From NCBI GenBank assembly GCA_001972305.1, contig BDDD01000052.1:205037-269036 (forward strand): a stretch of DNA of 64,000 nucleotides, given 5' to 3'. Positions 12,791 to 25,362 of this stretch are shown here, in pieces. The stretch is from Cephalotus follicularis (taxonomy: Eukaryota > Streptophyta > Magnoliopsida > Oxalidales > Cephalotaceae). The position numbers and the translations under genes were made by a program. Below the pieces are notes generated by a model, which was given only the letters and a program-made list of their open reading frames with translations, was not told where the DNA came from and did not search any database. Every line of letters starts with the position of its first letter. Position 1 is the stretch's first letter.

Positions 12791-13385
12791 CTACGAGTGG
12801 TACGGATCGATTGATTGGTCCTTTGTGACATGACTGATGGATTGTGTTGATGTAGCCACTTGGCATGGTTACTCATATATTGATAGATATACATATACAC
12901 ATATATGTATCGTATATATATTGTATTGCATCACGATGCATTCATTACATGATATTTATTATCGTTGACCCCAAAATGCCTTTTATTTTATATTTTTCCT
13001 ACTTAGCCAGTGGATTCGGCTAGTCTTATCAATTTCAGATTGATGCAACAAGATTGATATCGCTATGCTTGGGGGATCGAAGAGAAGAGAAAGTTGTAAT
13101 TTCTTTTGAGAAATGTTAAATGGAATTATGTATTGACTGATTTAGTTCATGCTCTGGTTTTAGGTCAATTAATGATAATTATTGTATTGATGTTTTAAAT
13201 ACATGGTAACATGTAGTATGAGATGCATGTTACGTTGTTTAAATTCAGCTTATGATTAATGCTTCCGCAATGACTTTATATGGTTGGAAAAGTTTTATTT
13301 TTTTTCGTATTTTCTTATAAGCTGAATATGTGTTTATTGCCACGACCTCCGGGTCGAATTGTTGAAAACGGGGTGTGGCATTACT

Positions 13386-15313
13386 GTATTGAAATATATG
13401 CATGTTTGCATATTTATGGACTATATGGATTTAGGTATTTAATACCCATATGGAATGATATGCATGTTTTGCTGTTTTAATTCTACGTGGGGGTAGTTTA
13501 ATGGTTTAATTGAGAGATATAGAACCTTACCGTACACCAAAATGCACCGGATCACTCCCCACATATATAAACTACCCTAAACACCCTCTTTTTTTCATCC
13601 TAACCCGTTTCCTCTCATTCTCCATCACACAACACTTCTCCTCTCAACTGCCACCGTCAATTCTTAATCAAAGACCAAGGGAGGGATTTTGTTTGTTTTG
13701 GCTACTGATTTCTTGAGGTTGGAGTGGATTGAAGTGAAGATTGAACTTGAGTTCTTCCTTCATGTTCTCCTTTCTTCTCTTTTCTTTGAAGATAAAGGTC
13801 CTAGAAAAGTGGTAGAGTTTCTCAACCTGAAATGTGCCATGGATTCATGATTTATAGCTTTATTGGATTGATTAAATGTGATATAGAACTGTTAATGGAT
13901 TGCATTGAAGGACTTAGATTTTTAGGTTAAAATAGGGGATTTTGACCTAGAAATTGAATGGGTGGTTCTATTGGATTAGAGATGGTTTTAAAGTGTTAAG
14001 TGAAGTGTATGGAACTGTTTTAACCGATTTACACAAGAAAAATGGACTAAGGAGCAAATTATGGCTTGAATTGAGTTTTAAGAAAACTGACATCCGATTT
14101 TTGGAGCTGAAAGCGCCGATGCTTTCGTCCAAAGCGTCGATGCCTTCCTTTATTATACGAAAAGAAAATCTTGCCTACATTGTAAGCGTCGACACCTAGT
14201 CCTAAAGCATCGCCGCCTACAAGTCGCATTTCAATGGGTTTTCCAAGATAACCTTCAATGCTTAGCCTTGTTGAGAATACCTAGCCAACTGATGCAACTT
14301 AGCCCATAGCATCACCGCTTAGTGATTTTTCACACAACATTAACCCACCGCCTCTCTTAACAGATGATTCCAAGCTTAACATTTGATGCCTAGATGCAAA
14401 GTGTCACCGGCTAATCTAAGACGTCGCCACTTAAGAGATGTTAGCATTTTTAAATGTATTTTAAGAATATATTCTAATGGATTTCTTCCGGGACCTTTCA
14501 TAGACTCGTGTATATTTTTAAAAGTATGTTTAAACATTGTTTTAATCGTAGATTGATCTTGGATTGATTCCCATAATAAATGATTGTTCTATAATGGAAA
14601 TGAAATGTTTTCTACAAGGATTAGTAAGGGATTAGAACGAGAGATATTGAGGTATGGAGATATGAGTATTTAGAGTATGGTATGTTGTATGGTATGTGCT
14701 AATCTACTAGAGTGACCTTAAGGTACGTGAATATTGGTTGAGCTCCGACGTGTTGGCAACCAATACTAGTTGAGCTCCGGGGTATATATCCACCGACAAC
14801 TAGACCTAGTTGAGCTCCGTTGTGTATATCCATCAGCAACTTGGGGGAGAGAGTTTTAGTTGAGCTTTGATGTCAATATCCACCGGTAGCTAACCCTAGT
14901 CGAGCTCTGACGCTTGTAATCTTTAGCGGCTAGGATTTTTGGTCGAGCTCCCTTGTTATATCCATGGGTGGCTAGATATACTTTCTTATGCAGGAGGTCG
15001 TTAACCTTATAGGTTATTATATGTTGTATGGACGTGCTTGCACATATGCTATGACATTGATTGTTTGATAGATATAAGAATAGGATTGTATGCTTAGGTC
15101 CTATTTGTATACGCTGGTATGGGATGGTTTTATATAAATGGTTGACCACAGTGGGCATTCATGTATATAACATGGCATGCATTATAACTGTTTATAACTA
15201 TTCATTCTTTCTTTCATCGCACATGGCGTCATTCTATGAGGCCATTTGGATGACCCATCCTTCATGATGGGGTTATATTTTGGATATCATATAGAGGAGA
15301 TAAAGGAAGCGAT
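13386..15313. repeat. LTR-like non-coding segment, copy 2
   Basis: It continues copy 2 of the composite unit after the solo LTR-C. It matches about 1067-2975, with a TATA-like atatataa (13563-13570), a pyrimidine leader (13575-13640), TCGA palindromes (14105-14430) and the ~50-bp TTGAGCTCC repeat (14740-14960). Homology to copy 1 stops at about 15313. No gene is seen in it. Confidence 0.65.
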
Positions 15314-15331
15314 AAGTGATAGGACCATTAT

Positions 15332-15718
15332 AATGACCCGAACGTATGCATTGTATTTTATCGTATGCTTTTTACTATTGTACCATAGACTGGATTGGAG
15401 TATTGTATACTCATACTAATTTTATTGTTTATGCATACACATTTATATTATTATTTGGGTACGTTTAAGCTGAGTTCGGTGAGTAGGGCCACAATTATTG
15501 TGGACCCTTGAGTCAATTTGAGGCCACACATTTCCCTTTATGACTCACCCTTACACTCACTAATTGCACACAACTCACAATTCTCTCATCTCACATGTGT
15601 GTCCTCTCTCTCTCACACACTCCTTATCTATTTTATTACATAACACAAACACTCACAATCTCTAACTATCCATATCTCTCTACCCATGCCCCTCTCTATC
15701 TCTTTCCCCTCTTTATTT
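15332..15718 (+). repeat. Left piece of an LTR-like sequence (H), host of Gyp-A
   Basis: It starts near a TAATGACCCGAACG sequence resembling gypsy LTR starts in this window. It runs through AT-rich DNA, a ccacaattattgtgg inverted repeat (15490-15504) and a pyrimidine-rich tract (15605-15720), then stops where Gyp-A enters. Its continuation should lie beyond the other end of Gyp-A, outside the window. No coding sequence is seen. Confidence 0.4.
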
Positions 15719-16599
15719 GTTCTTGTCAAGCCCCGAACCCCTCTCTACATATGTAATTTTATGAAAATCGGGCATGTAGTATCCATTTATCAGACTATGC
15801 CCCTTATAAAGAAAAACTCAATTTATATGTTGGGCTCATCCCTCAGTACACCACACTCCCGTAGGAGGAAATCCAGAAATACACATTCTAATACCTCAAA
15901 TGATGAACCTATCCATATCCAATACATCAACACACATATATATCTTATGCACTACCACAAGCCGGAAGGTCAATAGTTGAAATAAAACATGTCTCTAATA
16001 CATCATCTGTTCATTTGATTTAACCACATTTATGCAAGGTAGGTCAGAGGAGATGTATATCCTTACTCTGCGATTTAGCCCGTCTGATCACTGCGGCGCG
16101 TCACCTGGACCTGACCCATCCATTAAAATGAACGGGTCAGCAACCCAAAGGTTATGTACAATATACATATGTAGTGACTATGCAGAGTGAAACATATATA
16201 TGTGTGTGACATGAGAATGCAGACATATCAATTGATAATGCAGACATATCAATTGATCCTAACATAACTCATATCATTATTCAATAGTTCATAATCATCA
16301 TTTATGTTATTCCTGAACCTTAGGGACTCCATTAGAAATCTAGAGGTTGACTACATATATATACTGTCCCATACCAGCATACATTAATAGTTAATCATCT
16401 AGAGGTTGCCTAAATATATATACTATCCCATACCAGCATATATAAGTAGTCAACTATCCTATCATCTCAATTCATATCTTCACAATCATTTCAAGGCATA
16501 TAGAACTATTCCCAGCCTTCTCTGCTCATTGAGTATGATTAGGCAGAGGATATTAAACCACCTATGCGTTCCTAGGATCGGTATACTATACTCTCCTAG

Positions 16600-16950
16600 G
16601 GTAAGAGTAGGCGGAGGACTCTTAACCTTCTACTGATAGAGGACATTAAACCTTCTACGGGTAGAGGACATTGAACCTTCTATGACAGAGGACATTGAAC
16701 CTTCTGTGGGTAGAGGACATTAAACCTTGTATGACAGAGGACATTGAACCTTCTATGGATAGAGGACATTGAACCTTCTATGACAGAGAACATTGAACCT
16801 TCTGTGGATAGAGGACATTGAACCTTCTATGGATAGAGGACATTGAACCTTCTATGATAGAGGACATTAAACCTTATATGGATGGAGGACATTGAACCTT
16901 CTCTGTCAGAGGACATCGAACCTTTTGTGGATAGAAGACATTGAACCTTC
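16600..16950. repeat. Minisatellite, ~24-25 bp unit, in Gyp-A LTR
   Basis: About 13 copies of a unit like ttgaaccttctatggatag followed by aggaca, with small length changes between copies. It shares the aaccttctat core with the next array. Confidence 0.88.
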
Positions 16951-17335
16951 TATGACATTATAGGTCGTTTAACCTTCTATGATGTTCTAGGTAGTTTAAC
17001 CTTTTATGATGTTCTAGGTCATTTAACCTTCTATCATATCCTAGGTCATTTAACATACCATCATATCCTAGGTCATTTAACCTTCTATGATATCCTAGGT
17101 CCTTTAACCTTCTATCATATCCTAGGTCCTTTAACCTTCTATCATATCCTAGGTCCTTTAACCTTCTATGATGTTCTAGGTCTAGGTCCTTTAATCTTCT
17201 ATCATATCCTAGGTTGTTTAACCTTCTATGATGTTCTAGGTCGTTTAACCTTTTATCATATCCTAGGTCATTTAACCTTCTATCATATCTTAGGTCGTTT
17301 AACCTTCTATGATGTTCTAGGTCATTTAACATTCT
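16951..17335. repeat. Minisatellite, 27-bp unit, in Gyp-A LTR
   Basis: About 14 copies of a 27-bp unit built on tcctaggtcatttaacc plus ttctatcata. Since 27 is divisible by 3, the minus strand stays open as repeats of LNDLGYDRR over 16958-17332. That is a by-product of the repeat, not evidence of a gene. Confidence 0.9.
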
Positions 17336-17589
17336 CTTAGAGGCTTCGTAAGTCTTGATATCAGACTGAGAGCCTTAGGCTCTGACCTTCAGCCCGTGGG
17401 CATCGGTCTACTCTGCATATAAGGTCTGCCTTCTAGTACTGAGGCCTTGCATTCAGTATGAAGTCTGCCTTCTATGCTAGTCTAGTATGCTCAACAGCCT
17501 TAGGGACGGTCTTCTCAGTAGGCTTAAGCGCTAGACTGGCCTTAGAATCATTTGGAATTGAAACCCATGCGATGCTAGTTAATTTACAT

Positions 17590-17940
17590 AAAACATGGGA
17601 TTTAGGCATCGACGCTATCATGCTAGGTGTCGACACTTTTAGGCATTTTACCTTAAGCGTCAACGGTTCACCCATTTCCTTTAAGCCTTAACAGATTCTA
17701 TGTTCGCGTTAATGCATAGCGCTACTTATCGCGCAGAGTGCCAAAGAACATATTAAGCATCGACTGGTCACCCTCAAGGAGTCAACACTAAGCGTTGTAC
17801 TACAATGTTGTGCGTCAACGTTATGTGTTGACGCGTTGCACTGAGTAGCGCATAGAAACGCAAGGAACACATATCACGCCAAGTGGTCATTCATAAGACG
17901 TCAACTGATCACCCTCAAGGCGTCAACGCTTATGCCTTAG
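17590..17940. repeat. TCGA-palindrome cluster in Gyp-A LTR
   Basis: Degenerate gcgtcaacgcytta motifs recur about ten times in both orientations. They match in type the cluster in LTR-C. Confidence 0.75.
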
Positions 17941-18724
17941 CGCCATTGGGTTGACCAATGCTGTGGGTTTGAAAATAGTTCAAAACCCAAATTAAATCTA
18001 GTTCACTCCGTCACAATAAGGAATCCAAAGCATGTGTATAATGTACCTGTTAATAATTGAGCTTGCGAATTGGGAGGACTTGTAACAGAATCGACGAATT
18101 GCCACCTCCTCTAAGCTTCACTCACTACCATGGGTACATCTCCTTCTTGTGCATAAAGAGCTTCCACTTTCTCTCTTAGTATCACTGCAATAATTATCAC
18201 ACTTTTGTTACGACCTACATACCGAAAGCAACGCACTGTCATCACCAGAGCTCCAGCCAGATTCTGGTCAACACATAGGAGCTCCAACCACGCCATAAAA
18301 AGACTCCACATTGGTTGATCCATACAATGCTACTGGAGACTCACCGTGACTCGCCGTAGAATGCGCTGTCATGGCCGGAAGTGAGTCCAACTCACTTAGT
18401 TGACTCGCTGGACTTCAACCACTATGGCTGCCTCATAAAAACGCAACAAAGCCTTCAGTTCTATGCGTGTCTGCCCAAGACTGGCTAAGAAACGCAGAGT
18501 CACGGGCGACAACGAGCTAGAACGACCGAGCTGACTCAGCCTTCAAATTCCAGCCAATTCATTGACGATTCTAGACTAAAACAGAGATAAGTAAAGCTAA
18601 TCTAGCTGCACTTATGACGACTGGCCCTGCGGCAAAGTGAAGTTGTCGGAAGGTAAGAAGCTCTATGCTTCGGTTTCCATAGAGAAGAAAGAAAATGGAT
18701 AGGAGGAATTACCTTGCAGTGTAG

Positions 18725-21183
18725 TGTTAGATAGGCGTGTCCCTACAAGCCAAGAGATGGCTGTAGACATATGTTATTAACATATGATACACTCTTTGTC
18801 AATACATTCTTAGTTCCATTCGTGTTCAATTGTGCATATTCAGTAACAATTGGCATTATAGCTATATGTACTATCCCAAACCGTTGAATCGGATCAGTTA
18901 ATCACCATGTTAACTGAATACACATATAGTGCCCTGTCCATAGAGGGTTGGATCTCTTGCATGGGAGGTTATGAGAATGAGATCCTTATTCCCTTGTGAC
19001 AAAATTTTCCAAGTCATAGTTCACTCTCTAAGGCAATTGATGAATCGCAAAGACTTGCCGTGTTATGCTTGCTCTGAATGATAAAGGGGGATGAGTCATC
19101 TCATAGCCATTTGGGTTTACCCTAAAGCTAATGGGGGGTGCGTGCTAGAGAGCATCACTGAACCGACCCACCATAGGTTACCTACTTGGAGAGTCAACAC
19201 CTCTGTTAATAGGACTCCTATTCATCACGGTAGTGTTTAGTCGAAGGAGACTAATGGGTACTTTAAGATTCGCATTGTATCCTTAGACCTAAGCGGCTGG
19301 CATGCATTGTGTAGTAACCGCTTGGATTTGATTTCCTCCTTCCCCAACACTAGCCACGTGCTAGCAAACGGGTTATCTTTGGGCCTTGTGGAAGCTACAT
19401 TGAGATGTATGGGCGAGTACGCAAGATGGGATCATCACACCTATGTTGAAGGTTATAGGCTCTATAAAATCTTTGACCATTGAGGACTTGGAAGTCTTGA
19501 TCAAGCACTTGGGAGATGGAAATGAGGTTTCCTGGGATGTCTCCTGATAGTCTCAATGTGTTCATGGAATTATAGTTATCGCGTTTTACCTAGGGGTGAC
19601 ATTAATCCAAACCCTAGTCGCAGTCAGAGCCGAGATAATGAGGGATATGCGAAACATATGTCGATGACAGTGATAAAGTACAGGTTTAACTGGCTAACAA
19701 ATGATAGACGTGGTATACATGGATCCGGGGGTGACCGGAGATCACACCGGGGCTATAGGATAGTCTTGGACTATCGGGATAGTCGTACCAGATTTCTGGG
19801 ATTTCTGAGAAATATATCATTTGTATCGGGAACCAACCTGGCTTTCGAGTCCCCCCTGATTTTGGAACAGGTTGATATGTTGGGTGACACATCATTTAGT
19901 GAAAGGATAACATCTAAGTAAGATGTTACTTTGCTAAGTGAATATGTCATTTGCTGAACATAGTTCAAGCATCACCAAAATGAAATGTTCCGAGCAAAGG
20001 GTTGTTTGTTTCCAATAGCAAGTGCATTTGGGCATTTGTTTGGGGAGAGAGCTTATGATCTTATAGCATATTGGGCTAGGGATTCATAATCCCATTTGGG
20101 CCGAATTTATGCCTTAATATGGCTTAGTTCAACGATGGTCCAAATTGGTTTCATTAATGGCCCAAATTGTATATATGCAAAGCCCACCAATGTGGACTTT
20201 TCAAAGGTGTGTATGTAACACACTTTGGCCGAAATTTTTGAGGCATTTTATGTCTTGTTTTTGCCTGACATTTGGTGCTAAAATGAGAGAGAAAACATGT
20301 TGATTCATTGGCTTGGAAGATAGGCAAAATTAAACTTGACTTGGTCAAGTCTTATAAAGATATTTGGCATATATCTTATTTAATAACACACCTAGCCTTT
20401 CTCTCTTATGTTACCCGTAGATGCTCTCTTTCTCTCTCTTCCTTCTCTTGCCGTATTCTTCTCTTCTTTAGAGAGGAAATACAAGAGCTTGGTGCGCTTG
20501 AAGAGAGGAGAACAAACCAATCTCCTTTCACCCTCCAAGTATCACAATAGGTTGAGATTCTTTACACCTTGCATCCTATCTTTATCTATGGTGATTTTAG
20601 TATAGGATTTAAACGTATAAGCCTCAATCCTTTCTACATGTTTGAGGCAGAAAATTCTTGGACCAATATGGAGGAGATGGAAGCTTGGATCAAAGTGTAG
20701 AGGGAGCACTTGAAGGAAGGAGCGGAAGACCCTAGTTGATGGTTTCTAATCCTTCCTATTTTAGGGTTAGATTGTGTATTGTGTGGGATGGAAATTTAGG
20801 GTTTGAGCTAGGGTTTTTATACCCTAGACAATCCCTAATGTTTCCTTGTAAAAACCCTAGAAAACCCTAAGGGTTTTTCATGCTAGAGTTTCGGGTTTTG
20901 GGGGTTGTGGACATAAGGGTTTTGTGAGTTACCCTAGTCCATGTAATTGAGTGTGTATGATGGGTTAGTGAATTCCCATCCCTCAATGGCTGAAACCTAG
21001 TTGCTTGAAAATGTTAGTATTGTTCATTTTAAGGGTTAATTAGTGATCCAAAGGCCTATTTGGACAATTATGGGTCTAGGGTTTTAGAATGTCTCATTGA
21101 CTGGAGACTAGTTAGATGAAAATTTTTAAAATGCAACCCTAAATTGTTCCAATCAATCTCTTCCTCATAGAGCCATTCCAACA
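18725..21183 (+). repeat. Cop-A 5' LTR
   Basis: 2459 bp, TG...CA, preceded by TSD tgtag. It matches 25363-27812 throughout, for example atatgttattaacatatga near both starts. No TCGA-palindrome cluster is seen in it. Confidence 0.93.
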
Positions 21184-21185
21184 AG

Positions 21186-21197
21186 TGGTATCAGAGC
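21186..21197 (+). other. Primer-binding site of Cop-A
   Basis: TGGTATCAGAGC two bases after the LTR end, the initiator Met-tRNA type. Confidence 0.9.
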
Positions 21198-23950
21198 CTC
21201 CTAATTAGCTTCATTTGGACTTGAATTTGATGTCTAGTGGCTTGCTTTGATGTGTTGAACCATTGCCTGAAAATGACTCCCAAAACCCTAGAGTGAACTT
21301 GGCAAATTTTAGGTCAATTGGAATTTGTGATTTCTAGTTGATTTTTCCAATTGTTTGAACTAGTGTAAATGACTAATTAATTGGATTGTTTGATGATCCA
21401 AAGATTAACACATTGTATGTTGATGGTGCATGGGGGCATTCCAACATCCACATGTATGATTTAGGATCTCGAACGGACCTTAAAAAGTCATTGAATGGTT
21501 ATTTAAAAGTGTCAGAATTTTAATTCGAAAACTGGTTACGTGCGGGAATTTCTGTTCAGATTTTTTATACTATTTAGTGCAGACTTTTTGGCAGTTACCC
21601 TAAACAGAAAGTTGGACTGGTAAGTGACAGTCTGAGTGCAGGAAAGCTTTGCACTGTTTCTTGCAGTTTCTGCTAAGAGACTGGCTATTTTTGCACACTT
21701 ACTGATAATTTCCAGCACGATTACTGCAAGTTACTAGCAGGTTTCCTGCGAGCTTCTGACGAGCTTTTCTTTACAGATTCTGTGCAATCTTCACAAAGTT
21801 ACTTGCAGGAATATTGTCTGGATTGGACGGGTACGCACCAGGGTGTTCGGATACAGATTCAATTCACTTATACACAAAGTTCATTAAAATAGTGTAATTT
21901 ATTCAATATTAATATTAGTTGCGGCTAATATTTTAATTGCATTGTTTTGACTCAAATAGATCTGATGCTAGGATCAATGAATATATGTAGTTGTGAGCTA
22001 CGTATGGGGTGACTAGATTCCTATTTATTTAGTGAGAGTGAAATTTTAAGTAGGCTGGTAAATAAATCGACGAGCCATTAAATATTAAATTTCCACTTGT
22101 TTATTCATTAAATATAATGTATATATTTTTTGAGTTTCTTATGCATGCTGGTAGGCTTGGAACTCGACCTAGATTTTTTGGTTTCTTATGTGGATGTTAT
22201 TTAAATTCTTTATTACTATGGTGTTCATTCGGTCTGTAATAAGGTAGCCTGCGTGCGTCAATATTTTTTCTTATCCATTATTTTTGAGTTTTCTCTTCTC
22301 CCTCTATAATTGTATTCTTATTCTTTTGTAATACGAGTGATGTAATTTTAAGAAGAGATGCAGTAGAGATTGAAGAGAGGATCAAGAAGAATACAAGACC
22401 AATTGAAGGCCATGTATGCATGGTGTGAATGCTGTAATAAAGTAGTTATTAAATAATAAGCACCTAAGAAACCAAGTGGTCACGTTTGGCTCACGTGATC
22501 ACTATAATAGCTAAAGTCTCAAGTCAGGCCATATTTTTTTAGGATGCATGAGATGGAGTAATTATTTTTTAATTTTCCCAAACACGTCCAAGCATGTTAA
22601 GCCATTCCAAATGGATGTGGAAGACAATTAAAATTATCTAAAACGGCTATGGTAAAATATAAAATTTGATGAGACCAAATTCCTCCAAAACGTGGAATAA
22701 TAATTCAATAAGCGGTGGGGCATACGGCTACCCTGTCGTTGGCCTTCCATAACTTCGTTGAAAGGTGTGGACATATTGGGGATAGCATCACTACTGCCAC
22801 AACAAAGGTCCCCCGTATGACCATTATCGTTCAGCTTCACTACTATGGTAGTACTGGAAGGAAGTGACCATGTTTTGAAACTCTGACAAGCACACTTGTG
22901 GGTGACAAAACGGGTTCATTTATTTGAGGGAGGTGTGTCTGACTTATACCGGGGTCATACTATTGGCACAACCACAGCTGTGGATTGCATGGGCCAGGAG
23001 GCTGAACTTGTATCGAATCTTGCATTTCAAGGGTGAGGCCCTAATGCAAATATGATGCTTTATGCCTAACTATTCGGTATTATGGTTTGTCATGCCACAG
23101 CTGAGACCATGATATGCGGGATAGATTCCGATCCCCACGAGGAGGCGGGTGCTTCCTGAATTCCATATGGAGGTGTGGGATACGATTAGAATAGTGGGAG
23201 GAGCAATAATTACAAAAAGTCCAATGGATTATGGTAATAACATTAATGGAATGATTTGCTAATATTCTTTCTCTTTTTCCTCATATAGGTTGCTACTTTT
23301 CACATACATTATAAATTGCTTAAATATCAAACAGCACAAACAAAACACAATTGAGACTCCTAAGCCAGTAGATCCCTATTAGCTTAAATAGCTACGCATT
23401 TATGCATATGGTTCTCACGAGCATGAGAGTTGCTCATGTTAAGACTGAGATACGCCCTGAGCTAGTGAATGATGCATTAGACCATTACAAGGCAAGTGTG
23501 GCTAAGTGATGGGATGATGATTATAAAGCTCGTAACCTAGTAGTTGTTGGCATACTGCCACAATTACACATGTAGGTTATGCACTCACAGACCTTGTATG
23601 TCATGTTCACACAAATCGAGGAGTTGTGTGGCACCCGGTTGAGGACTGTAAAGGCAGATTTTGACCAGTCGGGATCAAGATCAACTGTGATGCCTCGATT
23701 TCCTACTTGAATAATCTCAAGGGAGATAGATCAAGTGAATCTAATTCCAAGGATGAAATCCCTAGGAAAAGGCAATTAGTGACAGGGAATACCATTCTAA
23801 AAGGATCAAAAAGATATTAAAGGAGAATGCCTACTTCTAATGTGAGAAGCAAAGGCAAATGGAAGAAAGGAATTGGACATTGGTGAGTATGGTCCAATCC
23901 ATGATCGATTCTTTCAAATCTCATTATGGGTAATGCAATGCAGTTGGAAT
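21198..23950 (+). other. Cop-A interior, 5' half: mostly unrecognised, possible gag trace
   Basis: From 21198 to about 23380 I recognise no protein. The stretch 22840-23170 has balanced base composition unlike the AT-rich DNA around it and may be of foreign origin. Between about 23410 and 23670 weak copia-gag character appears (DDDYKARNLVVVGILPQL, then FTQIEELCGTRLRTVKADF), consistent with the central gag helices of TNT1-94-type elements. This is tentative. Confidence 0.35.
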
Positions 23951-23973
23951 AGCATATTCTAATCCGGAATCCT

Positions 23974-25340
23974 TTGAAATCCTTCCACTCCATATCTAGT
24001 GAGATATTAAAATGGAGGAAACCCAGCATAATCCATTGTGATAAGGTTAAGGTATGTTCAGCTTATGTAAGAAGGTGGGAACCTTCTAAGCTGGAAGCAC
24101 GATCGAGACGATGCCGGTTTGTGGGATATCCTAAGGGAAGGTTAGGATTTTATTTCTAGCATCCCAGTGAACAACAGATGTTTGTTTCGCGCACTACAAA
24201 ATTCCTAGTGAGGGAATATCTGATTGCAGGAAGTAGTGGGAGTAAGGTGAAACAAAGTGAGTTTCCACCAAATGAAAACCCATAGGACGATAATGAATTA
24301 GAGGTTAAACCCTCTAAATACATAATTGGGAAATGATCACAACCTGAGATAGAATCTCAGTAAGGCACTCCTCAATAGAGGAGATCAGGCAGGATTTTGA
24401 CAGCACCTGAGAAATAAGGTTTTCTTAATGAAAGGCACTGACGAATCTATCTTCAACGATGATGATGAACCTATCAACTACGTGGAAACAGTGAAGTGCA
24501 CTAATTCCAGGGCATGGTTAGAGTCCATGAAATCCGAAATGGACTCCATATACGCAAATCAAGTAAGGAACTTGGTTAATGCACTCGAAGGCATAAAATC
24601 CTATCAGATGCAAGTAGATCTTCAAGATGAAGATACGCGTTAATGGATGATCCGGATAATACAAGCTCCAAAGGTCTACGACCTTAAGCAAGCATCCCAT
24701 AACTGAAACATCCGTTTTGATTTCATAAAATCACGGATAAGCCTAGTGTCTACCGGAAATAGAATAACCTGGAAATCATCATCTTGATATATAAAGAAGA
24801 TAGTGAATAGAAACATAAGAGTTAGGTCGACTCTAGTTTCATATGTGATCTGGATGATCAAAAATCCATTTCAGGATAAGTGTTGACCCTGAATGGAAGT
24901 GCTGTATGAGTTAGAGGAGAATGAGGTAGTAGATGACTGCTGACTCCACCAGAGAATGAAAGTATGTTGCAACCTGTGATACCGATAATGGTAGCTGGTT
25001 TGGATACGGAAGTTCATTACTGAACTATATAGGTTCCATCCGTCGATTGTGCAGTTGTGGTGACTGTGATGACGATGGGGGCCGTTCCACAAGGTATGGA
25101 ACTGAGGCTCATTACTGCTCCAAACACATACAACATTGATATCACAAGGTCATGGAGATCAAATGAGTGGTAACGTCTTGAAAGAGACGTGATTAAGGAA
25201 ATATAAGAGACATCACAAGGTAGATATCATATAGAGAGAGTCACACAGCAGAAGCAAACTTAGCAGACCCATTGACCAAAGCCATGAGCAGTACTCAAGC
25301 GGCAAGAGAGTACAATATGCTTAGGCTGTAGGTCTTTATG
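23974..25340 (+). pseudogene. Cop-A pol remnants (integrase-RT linker, RT start, RNase H tail), fossil
   Basis: Recognisable pieces are WEPSKLEARSRRCRFVGYPK (24080-24140), typical of the end of the copia integrase region, and AWLESMKSEMDSIYANQV (24510-24570), the first part of copia RT. LADPLTKAMSST (about 25265-25300) is the usual end of RNase H. The catalytic centre of RT and most of RNase H are absent. The coding capacity is lost. Confidence 0.7.
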
Positions 25341-25362
25341 GCTTGAGGGCCAAGTGGGAGAT

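Larger units (their letters stand above)
3665..13380 (+). mobile_element. Gypsy solo LTR (LTR-C), about 3 kb of its own sequence, with two nested insertions
   Basis: The outer ends are a TGTAATGCC-type start and a GGGGTGTGGCA end, flanked by the 5-bp direct repeat ttact (3660-3664 and 13381-13385). There is no internal coding region, so this is a solo LTR. Its own sequence is 3665-4285, 7040-8259 and 12168-13380; the rest is LTR-B and Cop-D. Visible parts include a pyrimidine-rich leader (4138-4190), a TCGA-palindrome cluster (about 7825-8240), a diverged tandem repeat around gccggttagcctacgcgct (about 12560-12790) and a TAGCC/GGCTA inverted repeat (13004-13022). Its start resembles the LTR of the minus-strand gypsy Gyp-A, suggesting related lineages. 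Confidence 0.85.
375..15313. repeat. Tandem duplication of a ~2.6 kb composite unit, split by solo LTR-C
   Basis: The order copia RT fragment then LTR-like segment occurs twice: about 375-2975, and about 2976-3664 continuing at 13386-15313. The inserted solo LTR-C separates the halves of copy 2. With the insert removed, the sequence leading into LTR-C (ending aattact) continues as gtattgaaatatatgc, exactly as copy 1 reads at 1063-1080. The same foreign junction between RT and LTR-like DNA appears in both copies. A duplication of an already fused unit therefore explains them better than two independent insertions. The internal joint lies near 2976, where LTR-like sequence changes to RT in the middle of the RT gene. 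Confidence 0.65.

Noticed and set aside
16958-17332. 124-codon minus-strand frame of nine-residue repeats, at first sight a repeat protein
   Set aside because: The unit is a 27-bp minisatellite in an LTR. Openness follows from a period divisible by three. No start context or neighbouring gene.
16600-17335. Regularly spaced repeats resembling a CRISPR array
   Set aside because: Units are contiguous and diverged with no unique spacers, in a plant LTR.
21186-21197. TGGTATCAGAGC-type sequences considered as tRNA gene ends
   Set aside because: They stand directly after LTR ends and lack the rest of a tRNA. They are primer-binding sites.
22634-23170. Balanced-composition stretch in Cop-A considered as a captured host gene
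   Set aside because: No recognisable protein in any frame. Kept only as a question in the findings.
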